Source of the DNA: Veillonella sp. VA139
Lineage (GTDB): Bacteria; Bacillota; Negativicutes; Veillonellales; Veillonellaceae
Direction of reading: 5' to 3'
DNA length: 64,000 nucleotides
NCBI RefSeq assembly: GCF_003992005.1
Contig: NZ_RQVL01000004.1
Coordinates: 53,061-117,060 of the forward strand
The position numbers were made by a program, and so were the translations under genes. Below are positions 45,442-54,558 of the stretch, piece after piece (the first letter of the stretch is position 1; each line of letters begins with the position of its first letter). Below the pieces are notes generated by a model, which was given only the letters and a program-made list of their open reading frames with translations, ran no database searches and was not told where the DNA came from.

Positions 45442-45525
45442 AAACTTATCCTACGTTGGCATTATCCAAATCAGGTTATGGGTCAAAACTTTCGTTTACT
45501 CTCAGCCATTAGGCTCCCCAAAGTT
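45442..45525 (-). promoter_or_regulatory. TPP riboswitch (THI element) aptamer
   Basis: On the minus strand the conserved cores are TGGGGAGCC, GGCTGAGAG, ACCTGATTTGGATAATGCC and GTAGGA, closed by AACTT/AAGTT. Order and spacing match the TPP aptamer. Binding of thiamine pyrophosphate should favour the terminator downstream and shut off thiS-F-G-H-thiE. Confidence 0.95.
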
Positions 45526-45532
45526 CTCTTTC

Positions 45533-45561
45533 AGTATACGCTGATACGTTGCAATTTGCAA
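45533..45561 (-). promoter_or_regulatory. Promoter of the thi operon
   Basis: TTGCAA (45556-45561) and TATACT (45533-45538), both read on the minus strand, are 17 bases apart. Transcription would begin at about 45526, exactly at the aptamer edge. Confidence 0.75.
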
Positions 45562-45627
45562 GCCTAAGTATCAACAAAATCTATCTTCTATGAACGACAT
45601 ATAATACTGCCACACTAGTAAGATATA

Positions 45628-46284
45628 TTATCCTCTTCGCTTAGACACAGAGGCATAGTTTTTAATCACCACAATCGGCGTCATTTGGCTATCGTTACCA
45701 AATGGATTGTCAATCAAAATTTGCGCAATTTGTTGTGGCTTTAATCCACGGCTATGCCCTAAAATAGCTGCTCGTTTTAAATCATTCACATCTGCTACAC
45801 AAGCCCCATAGGCACCTGTTGCTTTCATAATAGCATCAGCTACTGCATGTGGTTGTTTTGGTCCATATACAATGCATTTATCAAAAGGTGGCATCGTACC
45901 CGTTACATCATCTGTTAAGGATGCGGTCCGTGCCATTTGATAGAACACGCCAGATTTTTTAAACACTTTCGCTACGGCTCCACAGAAGAAGGCAAACATC
46001 ATTTTCCATTCCCCTTCTTTATCCATAGCTGCTTGCATACCATACACAGATGCCATCGATCCATCTGGATGGATAAAACGATTTAAGAACTTCGCTTGCC
46101 AAGATACTTTTAACTCTTCTGGTCGCGTGAACTCCCCTTGCGTGATAGCCACAACGGATTCTGCGACGCACACAATATCTTCTGGTCCAATATAAGGACC
46201 TGCAAATTCAACGATAGCCTCTACGATATCATCTTTATTCGTTAAAATGCGAGTAGGGATTGGTAAAAGTTCTAATTCTGCCAT
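45628..46284 (-). CDS. CofE-like protein (coenzyme F420-0:glutamate ligase family)
   Basis: 218 residues with family pattern ELLPIPTRILTNKDD at the start and a middle GPEDIVCVAESVVAITQG. Archaeal and actinobacterial members add glutamate to F420; Firmicutes members occur without F420 genes and their substrate is unknown. AGGAGG precedes the ATG. It follows the next gene upstream by 10 bases and may share its mRNA with murI. Confidence 0.8.
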   Translation of the reverse strand: MAELELLPIPTRILTNKDDIVEAIVEFAGPYIGPEDIVCVAESVVAITQGEFTRPEELKVSWQAKFLNRFIHPDGSMASVYGMQAAMDKEGEWKMMFAFFCGAVAKVFKKSGVFYQMARTASLTDDVTGTMPPFDKCIVYGPKQPHAVADAIMKATGAYGACVADVNDLKRAAILGHSRGLKPQQIAQILIDNPFGNDSQMTPIVVIKNYASVSKRRG

Positions 46285-46294
46285 GATGTACCTC

Positions 46295-46834
46295 CTATTT
46301 ACGCATTGCTACTTCTAACTCTTCTGCAGTTAGAGTAATTCTAGTTTTTGAAATACGGTATGCCTCCCGACCTACCACTTGATGGTAAATATCGATAGGC
46401 ATATCAGGGAATCCCACTAAATCTTTACGAATGTTACCACTATTAGCAGTCATGACTAGACGCAAACGAATCGTACTGCCTTGTCGTTGCTTATAGACTA
46501 AGGCTTCCCAATAGCCATCATGACGTTCTGCTTTTGCATCGGTCAACCACGATTGAATGGATACATTGTCGAATTGCTCTTGTGGCAACAAATGACGTGG
46601 GAACATATCCATGATAGTTCCGTATTGTTTTCCTTTATTCACAAAAGGAATATCTGTAGACAACACGACTTGATCAAAACTAATATCTTCCACTACAAAG
46701 GGAGTACGGCGTTTCACCATGATTACTATATCTTCATTGCCTTGGCGCCATGCAAAGATGCGGTAGGCGATATAAATGATGGCAATGATACAGGCTATCC
46801 ACACTAGGGTATCTATGAATGTGTAAATATACAT
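46295..46834 (-). CDS. Membrane-anchored hypothetical protein
   Basis: 179 residues with one N-terminal transmembrane helix (FIDTLVWIACIIAIIYIAY) and a soluble beta-rich domain. The sequence MVKRRTPFVVEDISFDQVVLSTDIPFVNKG suggests repeated short strands. I do not recognise a family. TAGGAGG precedes the ATG. It lies 8 bases after murI and 10 bases before the CofE-like gene, so it probably belongs to that operon. Confidence 0.75.
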   Translation of the reverse strand: MYIYTFIDTLVWIACIIAIIYIAYRIFAWRQGNEDIVIMVKRRTPFVVEDISFDQVVLSTDIPFVNKGKQYGTIMDMFPRHLLPQEQFDNVSIQSWLTDAKAERHDGYWEALVYKQRQGSTIRLRLVMTANSGNIRKDLVGFPDMPIDIYHQVVGREAYRISKTRITLTAEELEVAMRK

Positions 46835-46842
46835 AATTCCTC

Positions 46843-47661
46843 CTAAAGAGTAATGAGCTTAGCTTCTAAGCTAGTATCCTTGAAAATATCTTGTACGATA
46901 GAGGTTACTCGATCTGCATGGCTAGTAACACAAACTTGTATAGAGCCTATTCTACCTGATGTCTGTTCCAAATCTTCTCCGTACAAAATAGCCCCTACAG
47001 CATCGGATGTTTCCCACGCAGGGTCTACAAAGCAAATACGATTATCCGTCAACTCTTGCAATACAGGTTCTACTAATGGATAATGGGTACAGCCTAGAAT
47101 GGTCACTTCTACATTGGCATCTATCAATGGTTGTACATATTCTTTTGCACAATGTCGTAAAACCGCATCATCTAAATGGCCTTCCTCAATGCAGGCTGCC
47201 AAGTCTTTACAACCTTGTTCTACCACTTTCACATGAGGTTCTAAATTATGCACCGCATCCATATGTGTATGACTATTGATGGTTGCTACGGTAGCCATAA
47301 TACCTAATGATCCCTTTCGCTTCTGTTTCACTTTGATCTGTAGTGCATCATGAATCCCTTGCGACATGCCTACAATAGGTACGTTAAATCGTTTTGATAG
47401 TTTGTCCAAAGCTACTACAGAAAATGTATTACAAGCAATCACTATGAGCTTCACTGGCTGTGCCACTAAAAATTCTGCAATCCTAGTTGCTATGCTTTCA
47501 ATTTCCTCAATTGGCCTATTCCCCACTGGATTGTTAGCACTATCTCCGACATAAATAAAATCTTCTTCTGGAAATTCCTGTACGAGCACAGATAATACAG
47601 ATAATCCACCGATGCCAGAGTCGAATACTCCAATAGGCAATTCTTTCTGTATGGGCGTCAT
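46843..47661 (-). CDS. murI: Glutamate racemase
   Basis: 272 residues. The two catalytic cysteines lie in VIACNTFS and TILGCTHYPLVEP, and the start IGVFDSGIGGLSVLSVL is diagnostic. It makes D-glutamate for peptidoglycan. GAGGAGG precedes the ATG. It follows the thioesterase gene by 3 bases. Confidence 0.97.
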   Translation of the reverse strand: MTPIQKELPIGVFDSGIGGLSVLSVLVQEFPEEDFIYVGDSANNPVGNRPIEEIESIATRIAEFLVAQPVKLIVIACNTFSVVALDKLSKRFNVPIVGMSQGIHDALQIKVKQKRKGSLGIMATVATINSHTHMDAVHNLEPHVKVVEQGCKDLAACIEEGHLDDAVLRHCAKEYVQPLIDANVEVTILGCTHYPLVEPVLQELTDNRICFVDPAWETSDAVGAILYGEDLEQTSGRIGSIQVCVTSHADRVTSIVQDIFKDTSLEAKLITL

Positions 47662-47664
47662 TCC

Positions 47665-48075
47665 CTATTCCTCCTCTGCTACGGCTTTCATAGGTTTAAA
47701 AAATACATCTGGCAAACGAATTATTTTACCGGTTTCCTTAGAGGTAAACACATTTTGTGTCTCCCCTGTACATATCAGCGCATCATCACTGTCACGGATA
47801 ATCCGATATGTGAAAGTACATTGCGCCCGCGATAAAGAAGCCACCGTTAATTCTACCCGCAATACGTCGTCAAAACGCGCTACTTCCTTATATTCACAGC
47901 TCACTTTTGTGATAGGAAATACGATGCCCTCTTGCATCATGTCCCACAGACTAATACCACAACGGCGGAAATATTCAATTCTTCCCATTTCAAACCATCG
48001 TAAATGATTCGTATGATGGGCAATCTCCATCATGTCCGTTTCGTAAAAGCGGACGCGCAATGATGTAGAAATCAT
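47665..48075 (-). CDS. Acyl-CoA thioesterase (YbgC/FadM hot-dog family)
   Basis: 136 residues with the hot-dog fold. The active-site segment RFYETDMMEIAHHTNHLRWFE matches the 4-hydroxybenzoyl-CoA thioesterase family, with the aspartate in YETDMM. The substrate is probably a short- or medium-chain acyl-CoA. AAAGG precedes the ATG. Confidence 0.88.
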   Translation of the reverse strand: MISTSLRVRFYETDMMEIAHHTNHLRWFEMGRIEYFRRCGISLWDMMQEGIVFPITKVSCEYKEVARFDDVLRVELTVASLSRAQCTFTYRIIRDSDDALICTGETQNVFTSKETGKIIRLPDVFFKPMKAVAEEE

Positions 48076-48128
48076 CGTATACTACCTTTCCTATGCAATA
48101 AGAGGCTCCAAAGAGCCCCTTCTACTAC

Positions 48129-48473
48129 TTAATCAATTGATCCGATTGGCACAAATTTTTGTGCTTGCTCTTTATGAGAAGCCTTAATATAACGATTGGC
48201 TACTTTCATAGCAATCGCTAACACAGCTACATCGTCTACCCAGCCAAGACCTGGTACACTATCTGGAATAAAATCGATAGGTAAAATTAAATATCCCAGA
48301 GCCCCAGCTATAACAGCTTTCACAAATTTTGGTGTGTCATTGTCACGTAAACAATAATATAACATAACTGCTTTTCGTGCAAACATAATATTACGGCCCA
48401 TACGATTTACAGTAGACATAAAAGCATCAGATGTAAATGTTTTTCCATACTTAAGGATTTGTAAAATATTCAT
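48129..48473 (-). CDS. DUF1232 (YkvA-like) membrane protein
   Basis: 114 residues with the DUF1232 core PKFVKAVIAGALGYLILPIDFIPDSVPGLGWVDDVAVL (landmark LILPIDFIPDSVPG). One or two short hydrophobic segments. It follows the next gene upstream by 17 bases. Function is unknown. Confidence 0.85.
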   Translation of the reverse strand: MNILQILKYGKTFTSDAFMSTVNRMGRNIMFARKAVMLYYCLRDNDTPKFVKAVIAGALGYLILPIDFIPDSVPGLGWVDDVAVLAIAMKVANRYIKASHKEQAQKFVPIGSID

Positions 48474-48490
48474 AGTGATGACCTCTCTGA

Positions 48491-49624
48491 TTATTGTCTG
48501 AACTTATCTTTTGCTTGTTCTGCTAAATCGATGGCTTTTTCTTTTGTTTGTTCCGCTAATTCTACGGTTGCTTCCTTCACAACTTCTGCTTTTTCACGAA
48601 TGTCTTGCACCGCTTCCTGTGCTTGATCAATCGCTTTGGCTGACAATTCAGAAGCTTTCTCTTCAACTTGCTGTAGTGTTGGTTCTACTGCTTCTTTAAC
48701 TTGTTGTAATTTCGGCTCTACTGCATCTTTTACATCTTGCATAACAGCTGTCGCTTTTTCTACTACTGGTTCTACTTTAGTTTGTAAGGAACCATTTAAT
48801 GTTTGTCGCACCGTATCTGCTTTTTCATAAGCAGCCTTTGTATACATACTTGCTTTAGATGCAGATGTACCAGCTACCGCTCCTGTTAAGGACAATGCTT
48901 CCGTTGCTAAAATTTTAAGTAAGGAGCCAACGCCTTTTGCCGCATGACGTGCATTATCTAGCAATTCTTCATTCCCACTTTTTTCTAATGTATCCTGTAC
49001 AGTTGCCGCCAAAATAGATACGGCCCCTACCGCAAGGTCTTTTACAGCACCAATATTAGCTAATACATCAGCACCTACGAAAGAACTTGCAAAGCCTTTG
49101 GCACTTGCTAGGTAATCATTACCAGATACCTGCACACCTTCTAAAAAATCTACATTTTCATTACCCAATGGCTTATCACGAAGTGGGGTATTGGCCAATG
49201 TGATAACTGTTTCTTTATTATATTCATAAATATCTACCAAGCGTTGGCGATATTCTTCAAAATTAGGACACGTTGGCATACCATCTTCAATCCATTTTGC
49301 GGCCATTTTACCAACACCATAGGTGATAGCAGCTGCCACAGGAACACGAAGAATTACTGTTGGTACCATAGTACACACTAAGGCAGCTACAGCACTCCCA
49401 CCAAGTCCTACTAAGAATCCAGTAATACCTTCTTTCGCAGGGCATACACCATAGACTTGAGCAATGCGAGATACCATGTACACATCATTAGCCAACAAAC
49501 CTGCATAATTAAATTTTGGCAACGCCGCGATGCCAGCAGCACGTGCTGCTGCCCAACGGCAAATCATTTCTACTTCTTCTTGTACATTCGTTGCTTGAAT
49601 AAGTGTTGCATTATTGTATTCCAT
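48491..49624 (-). CDS. DUF697-like membrane protein with long amphipathic C-terminal helix
   Basis: 377 residues. The N-terminal part resembles the DUF697/YcjF pattern: AALPKFNYAGLLANDVYMVSRIAQVYGV then two hydrophobic helices (AVAALVCTMVPTVILRVPVA). From about 270 to the end the sequence is an alanine-, glutamate- and lysine-rich repetitive helix with periodic VEPVVEK, VEPKLQQ and VEPTLQQ units, suggestive of membrane-surface or coiled-coil packing. A cytoplasmic membrane role is plausible. The family match is partial. Confidence 0.7.
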   Translation of the reverse strand: MEYNNATLIQATNVQEEVEMICRWAAARAAGIAALPKFNYAGLLANDVYMVSRIAQVYGVCPAKEGITGFLVGLGGSAVAALVCTMVPTVILRVPVAAAITYGVGKMAAKWIEDGMPTCPNFEEYRQRLVDIYEYNKETVITLANTPLRDKPLGNENVDFLEGVQVSGNDYLASAKGFASSFVGADVLANIGAVKDLAVGAVSILAATVQDTLEKSGNEELLDNARHAAKGVGSLLKILATEALSLTGAVAGTSASKASMYTKAAYEKADTVRQTLNGSLQTKVEPVVEKATAVMQDVKDAVEPKLQQVKEAVEPTLQQVEEKASELSAKAIDQAQEAVQDIREKAEVVKEATVELAEQTKEKAIDLAEQAKDKFRQ

Positions 49625-49702
49625 ATTTGTCTCCTATACGTACCACAAAACTTTAAGTGTCAATGTACTTATTATCCTTATTGTATCAAATTTCCCTATG
49701 AA

Positions 49703-50473
49703 TTACCAACTTGTTAATCCACCATCTACCGTCCAAGCTGCTCCCGTCACAAAAGAGGCTTTCTCACTGATAAGAAACGCAATGACTTCTCCTACTTCGC
49801 GCGGTTGAGCAATCCGCCCTAATGGATAATGTAAAGCCATTTCTTCCTTGGCTTTCACAATATCCCCTGATGGTTCATTAGCTAATTGTTTCGCCACTAG
49901 TGACGTATCTACATCACCAGGGCATACACAATTGACCCGAACACGATGCGGTGCCATTTCTAAGGATAGTGATTTCGTAAAGCTCACTATCGCCCCTTTG
50001 GAAGCTCCATACACAGTGCATGCCACATTACCTTGTAGTCCTGCATCACTAGAGATAGTCACAATACTACCATGGACTTGTTTCAAATACGGTGCTGCCG
50101 CTTGGCAAAGGAATACAGTACCTTTTACGTTGGTGCCAATCATTTCATCAAAACTTTGCTCATCTACTTCCTCCAAGAGACGCTCCTCATAATATCCAGC
50201 TGCCGTTACTAAAGCATTCAAATTACCAAATAAACGAATCGTATCTTCTACAACACGACGGCAATTCATCACCTTGCTCACATCACCTTGTACAAATCGT
50301 ACTTTTGAGGAAATACGACGCAACTTTACCACCGCTTCTTGCCCATCCCATTCATTGCGACCGTTGATGACCACGCACCAACCTTGTTTTAACAACAATT
50401 CCGCAGTAGCAAAACCTATGCCAGATGTGCCGCCGCTAATTAATGCTACTTGATTATCACTAAATTTTTGCAT
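49703..50473 (-). CDS. SDR family oxidoreductase
   Basis: 256 residues of a classical short-chain dehydrogenase. Cofactor motif SGGTSGIGFA, the NNAG position reads TAAG, and the catalytic set is Ser in ISSDAG with YGASK (Tyr, Lys). The C-terminal WTVDGGLTSW is typical. The substrate is unknown. TAGGAG precedes the ATG. It is 11 bases downstream of the TSUP gene. Confidence 0.92.
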   Translation of the reverse strand: MQKFSDNQVALISGGTSGIGFATAELLLKQGWCVVINGRNEWDGQEAVVKLRRISSKVRFVQGDVSKVMNCRRVVEDTIRLFGNLNALVTAAGYYEERLLEEVDEQSFDEMIGTNVKGTVFLCQAAAPYLKQVHGSIVTISSDAGLQGNVACTVYGASKGAIVSFTKSLSLEMAPHRVRVNCVCPGDVDTSLVAKQLANEPSGDIVKAKEEMALHYPLGRIAQPREVGEVIAFLISEKASFVTGAAWTVDGGLTSW

Positions 50474-50484
50474 AGTTACTCCTA

Positions 50485-51261
50485 CTATATAATCCCCTGT
50501 GAAAGTAAATAGTCATAGGACAATTTCATTAACATCGTCAAAGACATGGCGATAAATACAAATCGTACTAGCCCTACACCTTTCACCATGGCTAATTTAG
50601 ATCCCGCCGTAGCTCCTATAATTTGTCCTACTGCGACTGCTAACCCGTAGCCATAATTCACTTGATCCATATAGATGAACACTAGTAAGGACCCAAAGTT
50701 ACTTACTGTGTTCAGCACTTTGGCATTCCCTGAGGCTCCTAAGAAATCGTAGCCCATAAACAAAAAATAAAATATTAAAAACACCCCTGTACCAGGACCT
50801 AAAAATCCATCATATAAAGCAATGCTAATAGCCACTCCCACATAGGCAAGTAATTTCCACCCTGTTTTACGTTCCACTTGTGCTATGGTACCCCAATCTT
50901 TTTTGGTAAGTACCACAATGAATACAGCTAGCAATAATACGATAATAAGTGGTTTTAAAAATGTACCTGGCACATAGACTGCGATGTATGCCCCAATCAT
51001 GGACATGATAAGGGTAAATGGCATAACCCGTTTCACAAAGGACCAGTCCACTAATTTATTTCTGGCGAAGTTAAGCATCGCTGTGCCTGACCCAAATACG
51101 CTAGATAGTTTATTCGTTCCCAAACACATAGCTACTGGCATATTTGTCAGCATTAATGCTGGCAAGGAAATCAGCCCACCTCCACCAACGATGGAGTCAA
51201 TAAATCCTGCTAGGGCTCCTGCAAAAAATAGTATGACACCTATAAGTACATCGCCTTCCAT
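50485..51261 (-). CDS. TSUP (TauE/SafE) family sulfite/organic-acid exporter
   Basis: 258 residues with about eight hydrophobic helices and two TSUP repeats: FAGALAGFIDSIVGGGGLISLPAL with LGTNKLSSVFGSG, then DGFLGPGTGVFLIFYFL with NAKVLNTVSNFGSL. Such proteins export sulfite, sulfoacetate or related anions. GAGGAGG precedes the ATG. Confidence 0.92.
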   Translation of the reverse strand: MEGDVLIGVILFFAGALAGFIDSIVGGGGLISLPALMLTNMPVAMCLGTNKLSSVFGSGTAMLNFARNKLVDWSFVKRVMPFTLIMSMIGAYIAVYVPGTFLKPLIIVLLLAVFIVVLTKKDWGTIAQVERKTGWKLLAYVGVAISIALYDGFLGPGTGVFLIFYFLFMGYDFLGASGNAKVLNTVSNFGSLLVFIYMDQVNYGYGLAVAVGQIIGATAGSKLAMVKGVGLVRFVFIAMSLTMLMKLSYDYLLSQGII

Positions 51262-51310
51262 AGTGTGAGCCCTCCTCTCTTCATCACTTTGATATATTCA
51301 TTCCTGTTAC

Positions 51311-51598
51311 TCACTCCTCAATACGAGGTAAAATTTTATTATATCCATCGGCACCATAGTGTAAGCATCGTTTCACACGACTTATAGTAGCTGTGCTTGC
51401 TCCTGTTACTTCTACAATTTGCTCATACCCTGTACCAGCTTTTAACAGTCGTGCCACTTCTAGGCGTTGAGAGATAGATTTCAATTCTCCGATAGTACAA
51501 ATATCTTCAAAAAATTCATAACATTCTTCTAGTGTTTCCAAGGACAAGACCGCCCGAAATAACTGGTCGTGCATTGGATTCTTAAGCTTTTGATTCAA
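51311..51598 (-). CDS. YerC/YecD-type TrpR-related DNA-binding protein (TTG start)
   Basis: 95 residues. The TrpR-like helix-turn-helix appears as LEVARLLKAGTGYEQIVEVTGASTATISRVKRCL. Translation appears to begin at TTG, 7 bases after AAGGAG. Family members are small repressor-like proteins with unknown ligand. It lies 49 bases upstream of the TSUP gene. Confidence 0.9.
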   Translation of the reverse strand: MNQKLKNPMHDQLFRAVLSLETLEECYEFFEDICTIGELKSISQRLEVARLLKAGTGYEQIVEVTGASTATISRVKRCLHYGADGYNKILPRIEE

Positions 51599-51698
51599 TC
51601 TTCTACTCCTTCTTAATTCTATTCGGAATGTACTTTATTTCACTACCATTATACCATAGGAAATACTATACACATATCATAAATTCATTGTTCTTGTA

Positions 51699-51745
51699 CA
51701 AAAAACAGAGGTTAGTTGATACTCGTGTATCAACTAACCTCTGTT
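51699..51745 (-). terminator. Terminator of the metNIQ operon
   Basis: A perfect 19-bp stem, 51704-51722 with 51727-51745, and a TCGT loop, followed by TTTTTG on the minus strand. Confidence 0.95.
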
Positions 51746-51771
51746 GTATAATTGTTTGCTGATTCTATTCC

Positions 51772-52581
51772 TTAGAATGCTGGAATGATCGATCCTTTAA
51801 ATTCATCTTGAATGAATTTGCGTACAGCCTCAGATTGATAAATAGACAATAATTTTTTGTATGTTTCGTTATTTACATCTTCTGTACGAACAGCCATTAC
51901 ATTAGCATATGGAGAGTCTGTACTTTCCACTACTACGGCATCTTTTTGTGGATTCAAACCAGCTGGGATAGCATAGTTTGTATTCACAGCTGCTACATCA
52001 ACGTCGTTCAAGGAACGAGCAATTTGTGCTGCTTCTAATTCGCGAATTTCAATGTTTTTAGGATTGCTTGTAATGTCTGCTACGGAAGATTTAACATTAC
52101 CCCCATCTTTCAATGTAATCAACCCTGCTTGTTGTAATAATAGTAAGGCACGACCACCATTGGTAGGATCGTTAGGAATCGCTACAGTAGCGCCATTTGG
52201 TACATCTTTCAAATCTTTATATTTGTTAGAGTAAATGGCCATTGGTAATAAAATCGTTTTACCGATAGATTGAATTTTTAAACCTTTATCTTTCACCATG
52301 TTATCCAAGAATGGTTGGTGTTGATAAGAGTTTACATTCAATTCTTTTTGATCTAAGGCAATATTTGGTTGAATGTAATCACTAAATTCAACTACTTCAA
52401 TGTTCAATCCTTGTTTTGCCGCTTCACCTTTTACAAATTCCATAACTTTTGCATGCGGGCCTGCTGTTACACCTACTTTGATTGGTGCATCTGCTGCTGG
52501 TTTCGCTTCTTCTTTACCGCATCCTGCTAATAATAACACTAAAGATGCAATGGCTAATAAGCCGACTAAAATACGCTTCAT
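51772..52581 (-). CDS. metQ: Methionine ABC transporter substrate-binding lipoprotein MetQ
   Basis: 269 residues with a lipoprotein signal peptide ending LLLAGC (Cys21). The NlpA/MetQ family motifs are IKVGVTAGPHAKVMEFVK, QHQPFLDNMVKDK and IPNDPTNGGRALLLLQ. It binds D/L-methionine and delivers it to MetI. AAGGAG precedes the ATG. It is the last gene of metN-I-Q. Confidence 0.95.
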   Translation of the reverse strand: MKRILVGLLAIASLVLLLAGCGKEEAKPAADAPIKVGVTAGPHAKVMEFVKGEAAKQGLNIEVVEFSDYIQPNIALDQKELNVNSYQHQPFLDNMVKDKGLKIQSIGKTILLPMAIYSNKYKDLKDVPNGATVAIPNDPTNGGRALLLLQQAGLITLKDGGNVKSSVADITSNPKNIEIRELEAAQIARSLNDVDVAAVNTNYAIPAGLNPQKDAVVVESTDSPYANVMAVRTEDVNNETYKKLLSIYQSEAVRKFIQDEFKGSIIPAF

Positions 52582-52591
52582 AGTATCTCCT

Positions 52592-53245
52592 TTATTTTTT
52601 ATTCACTTTACGGGATAAGTAGTCACCTGCACTTTGGATGACTTGTACTAATACAATTAAAATAACAATGGTTGCTAACATCACATCTCCTTGGAAACGT
52701 TGGTATCCATAACGGATGGCAATATCCCCAAGACCGCCGCCACCGATAGCCCCTGCCATAGCAGAATAACTAATTAAGTTAACGATTAACACGGTAATGT
52801 TGTCGATTAATGTTGGTAACGCTTCTGGCAACAACACTTTCCAAATAATCTGCAATGGTGTAGCCCCCATGGATTGAGCTGCCTCGATGACACCACCATT
52901 TACTTCTTTGATGGCTGTTTCCACTAAACGAGCCAAGAACGGGATGGCCGCCAATGTTAATGGTACGCAAGCTGCAGTGGTACCGATGGATGTACCTGCT
53001 ACTAAGCGAGTGAACGGAATGATAGCTACCATCAAAATGATGAACGGAATGGAACGTGTGGCATTTACGATAGCCCCTAGCACTTTATTGACCGCTTCAT
53101 TTTGCATGATGTGTCCACGACTAGTAATAACTAAAATCACGCCCAACGGAACCCCTAATAGAACGGCTACCACTGTGGAAATCACCGTCATTTGTACAGT
53201 TTCTAAGAAACCTTGTAACAATAAATTAATGATTTGCTGTGACAT
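52592..53245 (-). CDS. metI: Methionine ABC transporter permease MetI
   Basis: 217 residues with five hydrophobic helices and the coupling-loop motif EAAQSMGATPLQIIWKVLLPEA. It ends NKK and lies between metN and metQ. It overlaps the 3' end of metN by about 20 bases, with GAGGTGAT just ahead of its ATG. Confidence 0.95.
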   Translation of the reverse strand: MSQQIINLLLQGFLETVQMTVISTVVAVLLGVPLGVILVITSRGHIMQNEAVNKVLGAIVNATRSIPFIILMVAIIPFTRLVAGTSIGTTAACVPLTLAAIPFLARLVETAIKEVNGGVIEAAQSMGATPLQIIWKVLLPEALPTLIDNITVLIVNLISYSAMAGAIGGGGLGDIAIRYGYQRFQGDVMLATIVILIVLVQVIQSAGDYLSRKVNKK

Positions 53246-54272
53246 AACCGATCACCTCGCTTCCAATTGGTAAATTATGTAAGTAGTCGATAGCCGCTTC
53301 TGATTTAGCACGCTCGCCTTTTAATTCTACAATCAAATGACCAAAGCTCATATCTTGAATGTAATCCACACCACCAAACAAGATACTCACATCTGTATCA
53401 AACTTACGGATAATGCTTGCCACTACGGGTTCATCTGTTACATTGCCTTTGAAAGTCAATCGTACAATCGGATTCGCCCCTTCTACCCACGTTTCATTCA
53501 TCGTTAAGTGAGCAATGGCGTCTTCTGGCAAGTCATGAGTGATGATAGCAGACACAAACTCTTTCGTAGTGGCTTGTTTTGGTTCCGTAAACACATCCAC
53601 CACAGGACCTTCTTCGATGATAGTGCCACCCTCGATGACCGCTACACGATCACAAATTTCTTTGATGACATTCATTTCATGCGTGATTAACACGATAGTC
53701 AAGTTCAATCGACGATTGATATCTTTCAACAATGCCAAAATAGATTTTGTTGTTTGTGGGTCGAGCGCTGATGTAGCTTCGTCACATAATAACACTTTTG
53801 GATTGCTTGCCAAAGCACGGGCAATACCAACACGTTGTTTTTGACCACCGGACAATTGAGACGGATAATTGTCTAAACGATCCGACAATTTTACTATGTC
53901 CAAAATTGGCAAAATACGCTCTCTGATTTCTTCCTTTGACAATCCTTGCAATTCCAATGGAAATGCTACATTTTCATAGACTGTGCGGGATGAAAGTAAA
54001 TTAAAGTGTTGGAAAATCATCCCAATGTGCTTACGTTCTTCACGTAATTCAGCTGTGTTTAGTTTTGTTAAATCTACACCATCTACAATCACAGAGCCAG
54101 CTGTAGGACGTTCCAACATATTGATACAACGAATCAAGGTAGACTTACCGGCACCAGATTGTCCGATAACACCAAAAATTTCGCCTTCTTCTATAGTTAC
54201 ATTAATTTCTTTCAAGGCTTCCACGCGGACAGCACCTTCATAGACTTTTTGAATCTGTTTAAGTTCTATCAT
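53226..54272 (-). CDS. metN: Methionine ABC transporter ATP-binding protein MetN
   Basis: 348 residues. Walker A GQSGAGKST, signature LSGGQKQR, Walker B LLCDEATSAL and H-loop LITHEM. The C-terminal 90 residues are the NIL regulatory domain (VRLTFKGNVTDEPVVASI onwards), which binds methionine and inhibits transport. AAAGGAG precedes the ATG. The leader is only about 65 bases and carries a palindrome rather than a SAM riboswitch. Confidence 0.96.
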   Translation of the reverse strand: MIELKQIQKVYEGAVRVEALKEINVTIEEGEIFGVIGQSGAGKSTLIRCINMLERPTAGSVIVDGVDLTKLNTAELREERKHIGMIFQHFNLLSSRTVYENVAFPLELQGLSKEEIRERILPILDIVKLSDRLDNYPSQLSGGQKQRVGIARALASNPKVLLCDEATSALDPQTTKSILALLKDINRRLNLTIVLITHEMNVIKEICDRVAVIEGGTIIEEGPVVDVFTEPKQATTKEFVSAIITHDLPEDAIAHLTMNETWVEGANPIVRLTFKGNVTDEPVVASIIRKFDTDVSILFGGVDYIQDMSFGHLIVELKGERAKSEAAIDYLHNLPIGSEVIGYVTANH

Positions 54273-54303
54273 GAAATCCTCTCCTTTTCAAACTAAATAA
54301 AAT

Positions 54304-54331
54304 AAGAGCTCTCAGTTACCTAAGAGCTCTT
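54304..54331 (-). promoter_or_regulatory. Palindrome in the metN leader
   Basis: AAGAGCTCT (54304-54312) and AGAGCTCTT (54323-54331) lie between the promoter and the metN ribosome site. It is a possible attenuator (weak T-rich tail on the minus strand) or a protein operator. Confidence 0.55.
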
Positions 54332-54343
54332 GGGTATGCATAA

Positions 54344-54373
54344 ATTGTACAATGTGAGTAGACAAACTGTCAA
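54344..54373 (-). promoter_or_regulatory. Promoter of metNIQ
   Basis: TTGACA (54368-54373) and TACAAT (54344-54349), minus strand, with an 18-base spacer. Confidence 0.8.
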
Positions 54374-54558
54374 TAATTCCCACTATACTACTTGCCTATC
54401 GTTTGTTATAGTTTAAATTTATAAGTTGATATGTAGAGGTATTCACTCTTTATAACAAGTACCATATTGCCCTAAATAAGTAAACACCTGTACTTTTCAC
54501 AATGACATCGGTCAATAGCAGACTAAATATACTCCCTTACTTACTATTCATATGCTAC

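Noticed and set aside
54274..54400. SAM riboswitch upstream of metN
   Set aside because: No S-box core sequences are seen and the leader from the predicted start is only about 65 bases.
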